NCBI GenBank assembly: GCA_964551985.1
Contig: CAZKFG010000013.1
Span: forward strand, 1-38,602
DNA from: CAZKFG01 sp964551985
GTDB taxonomy: Bacteria > Bacillota > Negativicutes > Acidaminococcales > JAISLQ01
Direction of reading: 5' to 3'
DNA: 38,602 bases
Part shown: one piece after another, positions 24,912 through 33,215 of the stretch
Numbering within the stretch: the first letter of the stretch is position 1
Layout of the letters: every line of letters begins with the position of its first letter
Program-made: the position numbers and the translations under genes
The notes under the pieces: generated by a model
What the model saw: only the letters and a program-made list of their open reading frames with translations
The model's database searches: none
What the model was told of the DNA's origin: nothing

Positions 24912-24933
24912 TTTTGAGAAGTCTTTATTTTTG
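24901..24933 (+). terminator. Terminator in the btuF leader (attenuator)
   Basis: A perfect 11-bp stem, AAAGACTTCTC (24901-24911) with GAGAAGTCTTT (24916-24926), has a loop of four T and a T-rich tail directly before the btuF ribosome-binding site. It may end both leu-operon read-through and prematurely terminated btuF transcripts. Confidence 0.88.
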
Positions 24934-24940
24934 AGGAAAT

Positions 24941-25819
24941 ATGCTAAAAAAAGAACGATTAATCATGCTGTTTTGTGCTTTTATCGCTGTTTATTTATTT
25001 TTTCATGCTAAAGCTTTGACAAACAGCTACAAAATAGATAATGCAACTAATGTTCAAAAGATTGTTTCACTGTCACCGTCTAATACCGAAATACTATTTG
25101 CTTTGGGCTCGGGCGATAGGGTTGTCGGCACTACAACATATTGTGACTATCCGCCTGAAGCAATGGAAAAATACAAAATAGGTAGCTTTAACAGCCCTGA
25201 TATAGAAAAAATTATTGCTTTGCAGCCTGATTTAGTATTGGCAAACAGCACCCTGCAAGCTCAAGCTAGTCTGCAACTAGAGCGTGTTGGAATAAAGGTT
25301 GTAAAAGTCCAAACGGAAAGTTTAGAGCAGATGCTCTCTAGCATTAAAATAATTGCCAAAACAATTGGAAATGTAGAGCAAGGTGAACTTTTACTCAAAA
25401 AACTAGATGACTATAAATTACAAGCTCAAAACAAGATAAAAAGCTACAATAGTGGCGGTAAATCTGTATTTATAGAAGTTTGGGACACGCCTTTACTAAC
25501 TGTTGGCAACAAGTCTTATCTTAATGATTTAATTAGACAAGCTGGCGGTAAAAATGTAGCAATAGGTGTAAACAAAGATTATGTAGCCTGGAACTTAGAA
25601 GAAATTTACTTTTCTAGTCCTGATATTTATTTGCGCCTTAGAGGCAACGATATGGGTAGTAAGGCAGATACCTTGCCGCAAAAATTAATGCAACTTCCGG
25701 CAGTTAAAAATGACAATGTTGTAACACTCTTTGGCGACTGGATTGTAAGACCTGGTCCACGCAGTTTTGCTGCATTGCCTGAGATTGTTGATGCGATATA
25801 CGAAAAAGGACGAAAATAA
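24941..25819 (+). CDS. btuF: Corrinoid ABC transporter substrate-binding protein BtuF
   Basis: 292 aa. An N-terminal hydrophobic segment (about 8-26) acts as signal or membrane anchor; there is no lipobox Cys. The mature part is a class III periplasmic binding protein: KIVSLSPSNTEILFALG, GTTTYCDYPPEA, KIGSFNSPDIEKIIALQPDL and the C-terminal GDWIVRPGPRSFAALPEIVDA. This family also binds haem and ferric siderophores; the BtuF reading rests on the conserved opening motif and on cbiZ in the same operon. The ATG follows TTGAGG closely. Its stop overlaps the btuC start by one base (TAATG). Confidence 0.88.
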   Translation: MLKKERLIMLFCAFIAVYLFFHAKALTNSYKIDNATNVQKIVSLSPSNTEILFALGSGDRVVGTTTYCDYPPEAMEKYKIGSFNSPDIEKIIALQPDLVLANSTLQAQASLQLERVGIKVVKVQTESLEQMLSSIKIIAKTIGNVEQGELLLKKLDDYKLQAQNKIKSYNSGGKSVFIEVWDTPLLTVGNKSYLNDLIRQAGGKNVAIGVNKDYVAWNLEEIYFSSPDIYLRLRGNDMGSKADTLPQKLMQLPAVKNDNVVTLFGDWIVRPGPRSFAALPEIVDAIYEKGRK

Positions 25820-26784
25820 TGAAAAATAAAAAGTACTGGATATTAATAGCGTTAATAGTGCTTGCAGCAAGCGTGCTATTTTTTTTACTGACTGGCTCTG
25901 TAAAAGTATCCTTTTTCGATTTTATAAATAAAAATCTCACACCACAACAAGACCTTATTGTCTGGCAGCTACGTTTTCCGCGCATCATTTTGGCGCTGAC
26001 AGTAGGCGCTGCGCTTGCGGTTTCTGGTGTTTGCCAACAGGCTATTTTTAAAAACCCATTAGCGGATCCTTTTATTTTAGGTATCTCCAGCGGTTCGGCA
26101 TTAGGTGCTGCGATTGCCATTGTGTTTGGCTATTCAAATTTTATTGGTTTTGCGGCATTTCTAGGCGGTATAAGTACTATTTTTATTGTCAAAGGATTGG
26201 ATAATAAATTCTCCTCTAGTCACAGTATGACACATCTTTTGCTTGCTGGTATAGCAATATCAGCGCTCGCTAATGCTTGCCTTAGTGCTTTGATGTCAAT
26301 ATATTCTCAGCAAATGCAAGTAATATTTTTTTGGATTATGGGCAGCGTGGCAATACCGCCAAGCAATTATATTACCATTTGCAGTATAATAGTTGCTTGT
26401 ATTTTAGTTGTATTTAGTTATGCCAAAGAACTAGACCTTATAAGTCTTGGCGATGAGCAGGCATTTTTTTTAGGGGTGGAAGTAAAAAAAGTACGCAATA
26501 TTATTTTGCTTTTATCTGCTATGATAACAAGCCTTGCAGTATCAATGAGCGGAGCGATAGGTTTTATCGGGCTTATAGTTCCGCATCTGCTTAGAAGCGT
26601 TGTCGGCGCATCACATATTTTGCTTTTACCACTATCTGCCATTTTAGGTGGGACATTTTTACTTTGGGCAGATGGTTTAGTGCGCTTGACACCGTGGTTT
26701 TCAGAACTTCCGATAGGCGTTGTTACAGCTATGTTTGGCGCGCCTTTTTTCTTATACATTCTTTGGACAAGAGGTAGACAATAA
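25819..26784 (+). CDS. btuC: Corrinoid ABC transporter permease BtuC (FecCD family)
   Basis: 321 aa polytopic permease of the FecCD/BtuC family, working as a dimer in the inner membrane. Typical segments are WQLRFPRIILALTVGAALAV, SGVCQQAIFKNPLADPFILG, ISSGSALGAA, SLGDEQAFFLGV, AVSMSGAIGFIGLIVPHLLR and the C-terminal ELPIGVVTAMFGAPFFLYIL. Start and stop overlap the neighbouring genes by one base each, so translation of btuF, btuC and btuD is coupled. Confidence 0.93.
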   Translation: MKNKKYWILIALIVLAASVLFFLLTGSVKVSFFDFINKNLTPQQDLIVWQLRFPRIILALTVGAALAVSGVCQQAIFKNPLADPFILGISSGSALGAAIAIVFGYSNFIGFAAFLGGISTIFIVKGLDNKFSSSHSMTHLLLAGIAISALANACLSALMSIYSQQMQVIFFWIMGSVAIPPSNYITICSIIVACILVVFSYAKELDLISLGDEQAFFLGVEVKKVRNIILLLSAMITSLAVSMSGAIGFIGLIVPHLLRSVVGASHILLLPLSAILGGTFLLWADGLVRLTPWFSELPIGVVTAMFGAPFFLYILWTRGRQ

Positions 26785-27566
26785 TGACAAAGCCATATTT
26801 GAGTGCAGAAAACATTAGTGTTGCTATCGGGCAAAAGACCATATTGCACGGTGCCAGTATAAATGTCGACAAGGGTCAGTTTTGGACTATCTTAGGACCA
26901 AACGGTAGCGGCAAGACCACTTTTTTAAAAACTCTTGGCGGTTGGCTTACTCCTTTTAAAGGGGCAGTTTATTTGCAAGGCGAGAAAATAAATACCTTAG
27001 AGCGAAAACAAGTTGCTAGAAAAATGGGTATGGTATCTGTCGGAGAAGGTGATAGTTCCTTTACAGTAGAACAAACAGTGTATATGGGTAGATTTTCTCA
27101 TCTTGGTAAATTCTCAGGCAAAAGCAAGGAAGATATCCAAAAAGTAACCGAGGCGCTAGAAAAAGTCGGTATGTTAGATAAAAAAGATCGCTACATTAAT
27201 CAGCTCAGTCAGGGTGAACGCCAAAAAATATGGCTTGCTCGGGCTTTGGCTCAGGATGTGGATATACTTTTGCTTGACGAACCAACTTCGCATTTGGATG
27301 TTAAAAGTCAAAAAGAGATTGTTTCGCTATTAGAACAGCTTTGTCTAAAAGGTGAACTTGCGGTTGTAGCAATATTGCATGATATTAATTTAGCACTGGC
27401 TTTTAGTACACATTTATTGTTATTGCAAAATGGACGGGTTTTAGCTTGTGGCGAGAAAAAAGATGTTTTAACGCAGGACAATTTATCGGTTTTATATCAA
27501 ATACCACTGAAAATAGATGTGGAATGTAATGGACAATGTTTTGTCAAAGTACAGTATAAGGAGTAA
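26784..27566 (+). CDS. btuD: Corrinoid ABC transporter ATPase BtuD
   Basis: 260 aa cytoplasmic ATPase. Walker A GPNGSGKTT (about residues 38-46), Q-loop region SVGEGDSSFTVEQTV, signature LSQGERQKIWLARALA, Walker B LLLDEPTSHLD and switch His in AILHDINLALA are all intact. The C-terminal extension with GEKKDVLTQDNLSVLYQI is typical of the FepC/BtuD group. Confidence 0.94.
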   Translation: MTKPYLSAENISVAIGQKTILHGASINVDKGQFWTILGPNGSGKTTFLKTLGGWLTPFKGAVYLQGEKINTLERKQVARKMGMVSVGEGDSSFTVEQTVYMGRFSHLGKFSGKSKEDIQKVTEALEKVGMLDKKDRYINQLSQGERQKIWLARALAQDVDILLLDEPTSHLDVKSQKEIVSLLEQLCLKGELAVVAILHDINLALAFSTHLLLLQNGRVLACGEKKDVLTQDNLSVLYQIPLKIDVECNGQCFVKVQYKE

Positions 27567-27568
27567 AA

Positions 27569-28525
27569 ATGCTTTTAAAAAAGATTGAGCTATGCGTTGG
27601 TGGAGATCTTTGCATAACGCCAGAGCATATGTTGTTTAAATTAGCAAAGCCGACAACAGGCTTGAGTAGCTCGCAGTTATTGGGTGGAGTAAGCACGCTA
27701 CAAGCGGTTATAAATAAAAAATTACCACCAAACATCTCTACAGAACAAGACCTAGAAGGCGGCAGTATGGAGAAGTTTTTTGCTATTACTTCTAAAAAAC
27801 TAGGTGTAGATAATTCAAGTGTTCTTTTGACAAGTGCTTCTATGGAGTGTTTTGGCTATCATAAAGAAACCTATAAAGACATTGTAGTTGAAGCTTTTGC
27901 CACAGCGGGTGTTGATGGAAATGCAGCAAGAGCAGGTGAGCTGCCGCAGTATAGAGAAACTAAAAATGGTTTTGTCCCAGTAGGTGGCACTATAAATGTA
28001 GTTTTATTTTTTTCTTTTGCGCTATCACAAGGTTCACTAGTTAAGGCGCTGATAACACTTACGGAAGCTAAAAGTGCTTTACTAGACGAAATGGGCGTAT
28101 TTAGCATTTATGATAAACATACAGCTACAGGAACATCCACAGATGGTGCGATAATAGTTGCCAATGACTTTGGGCACCTATATACAGATGTTGGTACGCA
28201 CTCGTACATAGGCTACATGATAGCTACAGCGACCAAGAATGCTATCGCAAAATCCCTATTGCAAGAGTGTTTTTGGAATGGCTCTACTCAAATATCGGCA
28301 AGCAAGTTGCTAAAAAAACACGCCGGGGGCAAACATAAAAGAATAGTTTATCAAGAAAAATTTAATAAATTAAATTTTTACGAACAGCAACAATTGTTAG
28401 AAGCTTTAAATTTATGGCACATACTAGAAGAAAAACGAGCATTTGGTGGGGTTTTCCCAAAAGGATACTTGTGGTTTGAAAAGCAGTTGTTTGAAAAATA
28501 TCCAATATTAAATGATTGGCTATAA
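27569..28525 (+). CDS. cbiZ: Adenosylcobinamide amidohydrolase CbiZ
   Basis: 318 aa. CbiZ removes the aminopropanol side chain of adenosylcobinamide (and in some bacteria of pseudo-B12) to give adenosylcobyric acid, so that salvaged corrinoids can be rebuilt with the cell's preferred lower ligand. Family features visible are VLLTSASMECFGY, the central AFATAGVDGNAARAGE, GTINVVLFFSFALSQGSLVK and the C-terminal GTSTDGAIIVAND. AAGGAG precedes the ATG, two bases after the btuD stop. The roughly 80 residues after the GTSTDGA block contain no motif I know. Its place behind btuFCD fits salvage of imported corrinoids. Confidence 0.9.
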   Translation: MLLKKIELCVGGDLCITPEHMLFKLAKPTTGLSSSQLLGGVSTLQAVINKKLPPNISTEQDLEGGSMEKFFAITSKKLGVDNSSVLLTSASMECFGYHKETYKDIVVEAFATAGVDGNAARAGELPQYRETKNGFVPVGGTINVVLFFSFALSQGSLVKALITLTEAKSALLDEMGVFSIYDKHTATGTSTDGAIIVANDFGHLYTDVGTHSYIGYMIATATKNAIAKSLLQECFWNGSTQISASKLLKKHAGGKHKRIVYQEKFNKLNFYEQQQLLEALNLWHILEEKRAFGGVFPKGYLWFEKQLFEKYPILNDWL

Positions 28526-28599
28526 AAATTTTCATAAAAAACTTTATTTTTTGAATAAAAGTGATAAAATTATATTGAAAAAATGTTTTTGAGGTTTTT

Positions 28600-30222
28600 A
28601 TGGACTGCATAAAAGAAAAAATAAAAAATATCAAGATAAATAAGAAACAACTTGTTGTTGCGGTTGTTTATTTTGCATTTGTTTTTTCAACAATACAATG
28701 GGCTGTGAGTTTTTATATGGATAGCTTTGCAGCTAGCTTACTTGCTTTAGCATCGGTTATCTTTTTCTTTTTTGGCGGTAAATTTTTACGTTCAGGCTTT
28801 TTGTTCACTCTTGGCGCGTCTGTTTTGTTTCAAAATCACCTTGTAGTTAATTATAGTTATCCATTTGCTAAAATAGGCAAAGAGATACTTGTACTGCTTT
28901 CTGAAACCACAACTTTAGAGTTTCAAACATATCTGCAAATAGTATCAAAAGAGGAGTATACAGACTTTTTTACTCTTGTTGCAATATGTTTTGCAACATA
29001 TACATTGACTGATAGAAAAAGAAGATTAAAACTACCAATACTTGTCGGTATTTTTGTGCTGTTTTTTGCCTTGTGGAATGATATTTGGGCGCCTGTTTAC
29101 GCTTTTCAAAAGGAGATGAGCGAGAGCTCAAAAATTATCCAGCAGTACAAAAGCTTTCGTTTCCAAGCCAAAGATGTATCAGAACAAGAAAGTACCACTT
29201 GCATTATTGTTATTGGTGAGACACATCGCCAAGATTATTTTGAAAAATACGGTTACAGCAAGAAATATTCACCAAACTTACTATTAGCACGTGAAAACAA
29301 AGATTTATACTCTTTTACCGATATGACAAGCGGATTTTCTTATACAACAGGCAGTGTTCCGCTTATTTTGACGCGAAAACCAATCGATTGCGAGACTCGT
29401 TTTTTTGAGGAAAAATCTATTATAACAGCCTTTAAAGAAGCAGGCTATGCAACATATACAATCTCATACACCAAAAAGACCCAGCCGGAAGACGATGCGA
29501 TGAATTTGTTATTTTTAGAGGCAGACGAATACATTAACCATGCCCTGACAACAAATTTTGTTGATGATGTAGGCATGTTCCCACACATACAAAAAATACT
29601 CGAAGATAAAAGTTCTAAGAAAAAACTGATTGTAATAAAAATGATTGGCGCGCATTATCTATATGAAGAACGCTATCCAAAAGAATTTGAGCTTGTAAAG
29701 CCTTCATATAAAACAATCTATAATGGCGGCGACGCGGCAAACAATCCTGAGCTTTTGAAAAACAGCTATAAAAATGCAGTTATCTACACAAGTAATTTTA
29801 TTGACCAATTGGCAAAAGTAGTCTATGGCAGAAAAGAGCCGACCCTAATGGCGTTTATATCTGACCATGGTACAGCGCTTTATGAAGACGGTTCGTCAAA
29901 ATTTGTCGGACGTACTAAAGGCGTATATCACATTCCGTTTTTTATAACAGGTAATAAAGCGTATTGGGCTGATGTTCCAGATGGGGTGCGGCAAAATCTA
30001 GCTAAAAATCAAGATAAACCATTGACACAAGCATATTTTTTGGAGACCTATCTATCACTGGCTCAAATAGACTATTTTGATCCTCGACCACAATTTGACA
30101 TAACCAAAGACCAATTTGAGAAAGCCAAAGATAGAATAGTTTGGACAGGTATTGGGCTGGAAAAATATGACGATCTTATGCCAAAACAAGCAATATCTAA
30201 AGACAATATAGACTTGGAATAG
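28600..30222 (+). CDS. Phosphoethanolamine transferase-like sulfatase-fold membrane enzyme (EptA/CptA family)
   Basis: 540 aa. Four to five N-terminal membrane helices (about residues 19-165) precede an extracytoplasmic alkaline phosphatase/sulfatase-fold domain (about 200-510). Landmarks are VIGETHRQDYFEKYGY (metal-binding Glu, about 205), the TTGSVP segment (about 250) holding the likely nucleophilic Thr, and the metal-binding SDHG (about 421). EptA-type enzymes move phosphoethanolamine from phosphatidylethanolamine to lipid A or core sugars and can lower polymyxin sensitivity. The first motif (GETHRQ) differs from the common GESxR, and the region around the SDHG motif (SDHGTALYEDG) is also variant, so the exact acceptor is uncertain. 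It lies alone after cbiZ and six bases before the next gene. Confidence 0.85.
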   Translation: MDCIKEKIKNIKINKKQLVVAVVYFAFVFSTIQWAVSFYMDSFAASLLALASVIFFFFGGKFLRSGFLFTLGASVLFQNHLVVNYSYPFAKIGKEILVLLSETTTLEFQTYLQIVSKEEYTDFFTLVAICFATYTLTDRKRRLKLPILVGIFVLFFALWNDIWAPVYAFQKEMSESSKIIQQYKSFRFQAKDVSEQESTTCIIVIGETHRQDYFEKYGYSKKYSPNLLLARENKDLYSFTDMTSGFSYTTGSVPLILTRKPIDCETRFFEEKSIITAFKEAGYATYTISYTKKTQPEDDAMNLLFLEADEYINHALTTNFVDDVGMFPHIQKILEDKSSKKKLIVIKMIGAHYLYEERYPKEFELVKPSYKTIYNGGDAANNPELLKNSYKNAVIYTSNFIDQLAKVVYGRKEPTLMAFISDHGTALYEDGSSKFVGRTKGVYHIPFFITGNKAYWADVPDGVRQNLAKNQDKPLTQAYFLETYLSLAQIDYFDPRPQFDITKDQFEKAKDRIVWTGIGLEKYDDLMPKQAISKDNIDLE

Positions 30223-30227
30223 CAGTT

Positions 30228-31097
30228 ATGCTCTTTTTAATACCTGAATATATAAAATGTTTATTAAAAGTCTTGCAAGATGATGGTTTTAAAGCCTATG
30301 TAACAGGCGGGGCTATAAGAGATATGCTACTTGGAGGTGAGGCTCTAGATTACGATATAATAACAGATGCTAGTGTTGACGCGGTAAAAAAAGTTGCTGC
30401 AAAAAATAACTGGCAAATTGTAAATGCTTTTGGTGAAAAGTACGGCGTTACAACGCTTTTTTTACAGGGTAATAAAGTTGAAGTTACAACCTTTAGGCAA
30501 GAAGTATATGCAAACCATCCGCACAGACCTGATAGTATAAGCTTTACAGATGATTTAAAAGTAGATTTAAATAGACGTGATTTTACAATTAATGCTCTAG
30601 CTGTCGATTTATCAGGTAATATTTACGATCAATTCGGTGGACTAGAAGATTTAAAAGCAAAGAAAATAAAAACCATTGGTGATGCTAAAGTACGCTTTGA
30701 ACAAGATGCGCTAAGGCTATATAGGGCTTGTCGTTTTTGCGCCTCACTTGGCTTTATGCCTGATAAAAAACTATATAAAGCCTTAATTTTAAATTATCCA
30801 AAAGTAGGGCAACTATCGGTTGATTTGATAAAAAAAGAATTGGAAAAGACTCTTATCTGTGAAAAATCTTCAATTGGAATTAGAATGCTTGCTAAAAGCA
30901 CGCTTTTAGATAAGTTGTTTCCAGAGTTAAAAACTGTAAGTAAAAGTAGCTTAAAACAAATATGTACAAAAGACTGTGATTTGGCAACCATTTGGGTAAA
31001 ACTGCTTTTGTTGGCAAAAGCCGACCCGCAAATTGTGCTTTGTCGGTTTAATTACTCAAAAAAATTTTTAAAAATAGTGGCAAATAAATATAAATGA
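30228..31097 (+). CDS. CCA-adding-type tRNA nucleotidyltransferase, short form
   Basis: 289 aa class II nucleotidyltransferase. The head domain has TGGAIRDMLLG (residues 26-36), the catalytic DxD in LDYDIITDA (41 and 43), LNRRDFTINALAVD (about 114-127), DQFGGLEDL and the nucleotide-recognition helix EQDALRLYRACRF (about 158-170). Typical bacterial CCA-adding enzymes have about 400 residues or more. This one stops soon after the neck region, at RFNYSKKFLKIVANKYK, without the usual body and tail. The stop codon lies inside a strong hairpin and no further coding sequence is visible after it. It may be a genuine short form, a CC- or A-adding variant, or a truncated gene. Confidence 0.85.
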   Translation: MLFLIPEYIKCLLKVLQDDGFKAYVTGGAIRDMLLGGEALDYDIITDASVDAVKKVAAKNNWQIVNAFGEKYGVTTLFLQGNKVEVTTFRQEVYANHPHRPDSISFTDDLKVDLNRRDFTINALAVDLSGNIYDQFGGLEDLKAKKIKTIGDAKVRFEQDALRLYRACRFCASLGFMPDKKLYKALILNYPKVGQLSVDLIKKELEKTLICEKSSIGIRMLAKSTLLDKLFPELKTVSKSSLKQICTKDCDLATIWVKLLLLAKADPQIVLCRFNYSKKFLKIVANKYK

Positions 31098-31127
31098 ATA
31101 CCACCAGCTAAGCTGGTGGTATTCATT
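31093..31127 (+). terminator. Terminator after the CCA-adding-type gene
   Basis: A perfect 15-bp stem, AATGAATACCACCAG (31093-31107) with CTGGTGGTATTCATT (31113-31127), has a loop of five and is followed by AT-rich sequence with a T-run. It includes the stop codon TGA at 31095-31097. It may also serve the convergent minus-strand operon. Confidence 0.8.
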
Positions 31128-31195
31128 TATTATATATTTTTAAAATTATTTAAAATCTATCTATACAGTTCATTTTAAATGAATTGTTTTGCTTT

Positions 31196-31762
31196 TTACC
31201 AAGTTTTTTCATACAGAGTCTTATAAATTTGCTGGTCGCACATTACTTTTTTTACATACAATTTTGTTTCGGTAAATGGTATTTGCTCTATTGTTTTTCC
31301 GTCCCATTTGCCTGTTTTTATCCAGTCTTCAACCTGTCCGCGACCGGCATTATACGCGGCGATGGCTTGGGCTGTATCTTTAAATTGTGCTTGTAATTCG
31401 CTTATATACCAGCTACCAAAGCTTACATTGATTTGTGGCTCTAACAATAATTTTTCTTTAAAATCAGGATAGTTTATTTGTTTAGCAATCCACTGTCCTG
31501 TATCAGGCATTATTTGCATAAGACCTAATGCGCCTCTATCTGATATGGCGCCTGCTTTAAACTTACTCTCATTTTTGATTAGAGCTGCGACTAGCCAAGG
31601 CTCAACTTTGTTTTTATTAGCGGCAGATTTTATCTGCTCACTGTATAATAGTGGATAAAAAAAGGTTTTTTGAACATAGCTTGTTTTGTATATAAAATGG
31701 CCCAAAATAGCTATTAAAAATATACTAGCAGTAATAGTTTTGAGTATTTTTTTGTCCTTCAC
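31196..31762 (-). CDS. Lytic transglycosylase (SLT domain)
   Basis: 188 aa. An N-terminal membrane helix (about 9-26) anchors an Slt-type domain that cleaves peptidoglycan between MurNAc and GlcNAc. The catalytic Glu is at position 65 in LIKNESKFKAGAISDRGALG, followed by LMQIMPDTG and AIAAYNAGRGQVEDWIK. It starts with GTG at 31762, seven bases after AGGAG and one base after the coaE stop, so it is the last gene of the polA-mutM-coaE operon. Confidence 0.92.
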   Translation of the reverse strand: MKDKKILKTITASIFLIAILGHFIYKTSYVQKTFFYPLLYSEQIKSAANKNKVEPWLVAALIKNESKFKAGAISDRGALGLMQIMPDTGQWIAKQINYPDFKEKLLLEPQINVSFGSWYISELQAQFKDTAQAIAAYNAGRGQVEDWIKTGKWDGKTIEQIPFTETKLYVKKVMCDQQIYKTLYEKTW

Positions 31763-31763
31763 T

Positions 31764-32375
31764 TTAAAGCTCCTGGTTTAATTTTTGCCAAGCAGCAATT
31801 ACTTGCTTTTCGGTATTTTCTATATCACCATTGTTATCTATGATTGTTTGCGCATAAGTTAGTTTATTTTTTAGTGGCATTTGGTTGTCGAGTCTTAACT
31901 GTGCTTGAATTTTATCTGTATTATCACGGTTGACTAATCTTTGTATTTGTATATCTTTATCTACATACACAAGCCATATTTTGTCCACTTTTGTTTGCCA
32001 GTTTTTTTCAATTAAAAGTGGTACATCTAAAAAAACTACTCTATCGCCATTATCTTTTGCTTTTTTTATAAATTCATCAGCGGCTTTTTCTATATGTTTG
32101 TGCATAAAGCTTTCTAAATAATTGAGTAAATCTTTGTTTTTAAACACAATATCCCCAAGTTTTTTGCGGTCTATTGCATTATTAGCATTTAATATATCTA
32201 GTTTTCGCTTTTCTACAAATTCTTCTACTATCTCTTTATATACTGGATTTTGTGGTTGTAATAGTAAATGTGCAGTTTTGTCGGCATCAAATATTTCGCC
32301 GCCAAGTTTTTTTAACATATTGCTTACAGTACTTTTTCCTGAGGCAATACCGCCAGTAAGTCCGATTATTTTCAT
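31764..32375 (-). CDS. coaE: Dephospho-CoA kinase
   Basis: 203 aa. Phosphorylates the 3'-hydroxyl of dephospho-CoA, the last step in CoA synthesis. The P-loop GLTGGIASGKSTVS is at residues 5-18; VVFLDVPLLIEKNW and the IQRLVNRDN lid segment follow. The ATG is preceded by GGAG and lies ten bases after mutM. Length is normal. Confidence 0.95.
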   Translation of the reverse strand: MKIIGLTGGIASGKSTVSNMLKKLGGEIFDADKTAHLLLQPQNPVYKEIVEEFVEKRKLDILNANNAIDRKKLGDIVFKNKDLLNYLESFMHKHIEKAADEFIKKAKDNGDRVVFLDVPLLIEKNWQTKVDKIWLVYVDKDIQIQRLVNRDNTDKIQAQLRLDNQMPLKNKLTYAQTIIDNNGDIENTEKQVIAAWQKLNQEL

Positions 32376-32385
32376 ACTTGCTCCA

Positions 32386-33204
32386 CTAGTTTTGGCATTT
32401 CGGGCAAAAACATGTCCCGCGTCCGGCTGTTCTTTGATATTCTATAGGAGTTGTGCAGGTATAGCAAGGTTTATTCTTACGACCATAGACAAGTAAATGG
32501 TCTTGGTTTTGTCCCTTTTGCCCGTCACCGTCTTTATAGTCACGAAAGCTTGTTCCTTTATTTTCTATCGCTTGACTAATTACCTTTACTATTGCTTGAC
32601 AAAGCAGTTTTATTTGTTTGTCTGTAAGTTCGCCTGCTTTTTTGTCTGGTCTTATTTTAGCAATATGCAAGGCTTCATCAGCATATATATTTCCAATGCC
32701 GGCTATAATACTTTGGTCTAATAGCACTGCTTTTATGCTCTTTTTGCTACCTGTTATTTTATCTTTTAAATAAGCGGCGTTCATCTGTACACTTAGCGGC
32801 TCTGGACCTAATTCTCTAAGTCCTTTGATTGGGTTTTCGCCTTTATTTAGTAGGTGAAGTGTGCCAAGAGTTCTTACATCTGTATACCATAAAATGCTCC
32901 CATCAGAGAGGCTAAATTTTATTCTAGCGTAAGCTGGCATTTCGTCTTTTTCTGTAACTATCAATGCACCTGTCATTCTAAGATGGACGACAAGCAGTTT
33001 TTCATCATCAAAAACAAACAACAAATATTTACCACGCCGCAAAACGTTGTTTATAGTAACACCTACAATATTTTGAGCAAATTCACTGCTTTGCGGGTAT
33101 TTAATCATTCTATCAATATAAATTTGTACATCGACAATCCTTCTGCCTAAAAGATGTGGTAAAAGGGTTTTTCTTATATTCTCAACTTCAGGTAGTTCAG
33201 GCAT
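32386..33204 (-). CDS. mutM: Formamidopyrimidine-DNA glycosylase
   Basis: 272 aa. Base-excision enzyme for 8-oxoguanine and formamidopyrimidines. The N-terminal MPELPEVENIRKTL gives the catalytic Pro2 and Glu3; the beta-elimination Lys is in RRGKYLLF (Lys59). A helix-two-turn-helix region has SIIAGIGNIYADEALH, and the C-terminal zinc finger has CYTC and CPKC pairs. All active-site residues are present. It sits between polA and coaE, eleven bases after polA. Confidence 0.97.
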   Translation of the reverse strand: MPELPEVENIRKTLLPHLLGRRIVDVQIYIDRMIKYPQSSEFAQNIVGVTINNVLRRGKYLLFVFDDEKLLVVHLRMTGALIVTEKDEMPAYARIKFSLSDGSILWYTDVRTLGTLHLLNKGENPIKGLRELGPEPLSVQMNAAYLKDKITGSKKSIKAVLLDQSIIAGIGNIYADEALHIAKIRPDKKAGELTDKQIKLLCQAIVKVISQAIENKGTSFRDYKDGDGQKGQNQDHLLVYGRKNKPCYTCTTPIEYQRTAGRGTCFCPKCQN

Positions 33205-33215
33205 TATAATATCTC

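Noticed and set aside
24842..24940. Divergent cobalamin riboswitch in the btuF leader
   Set aside because: None of the conserved core blocks seen at 11496-11600 occurs, and the leader is too short for the full aptamer.
28526..28599. Separate promoter for the phosphoethanolamine transferase-like gene
   Set aside because: Several AT-rich hexamers resemble -10 or -35 boxes, but none has both a good match and proper spacing.
31160..31195. Small inverted repeat TTCATTT/AAATGAA downstream of the transglycosylase
   Set aside because: Short and AT-only with no T-run in the right place; not supported as a terminator.
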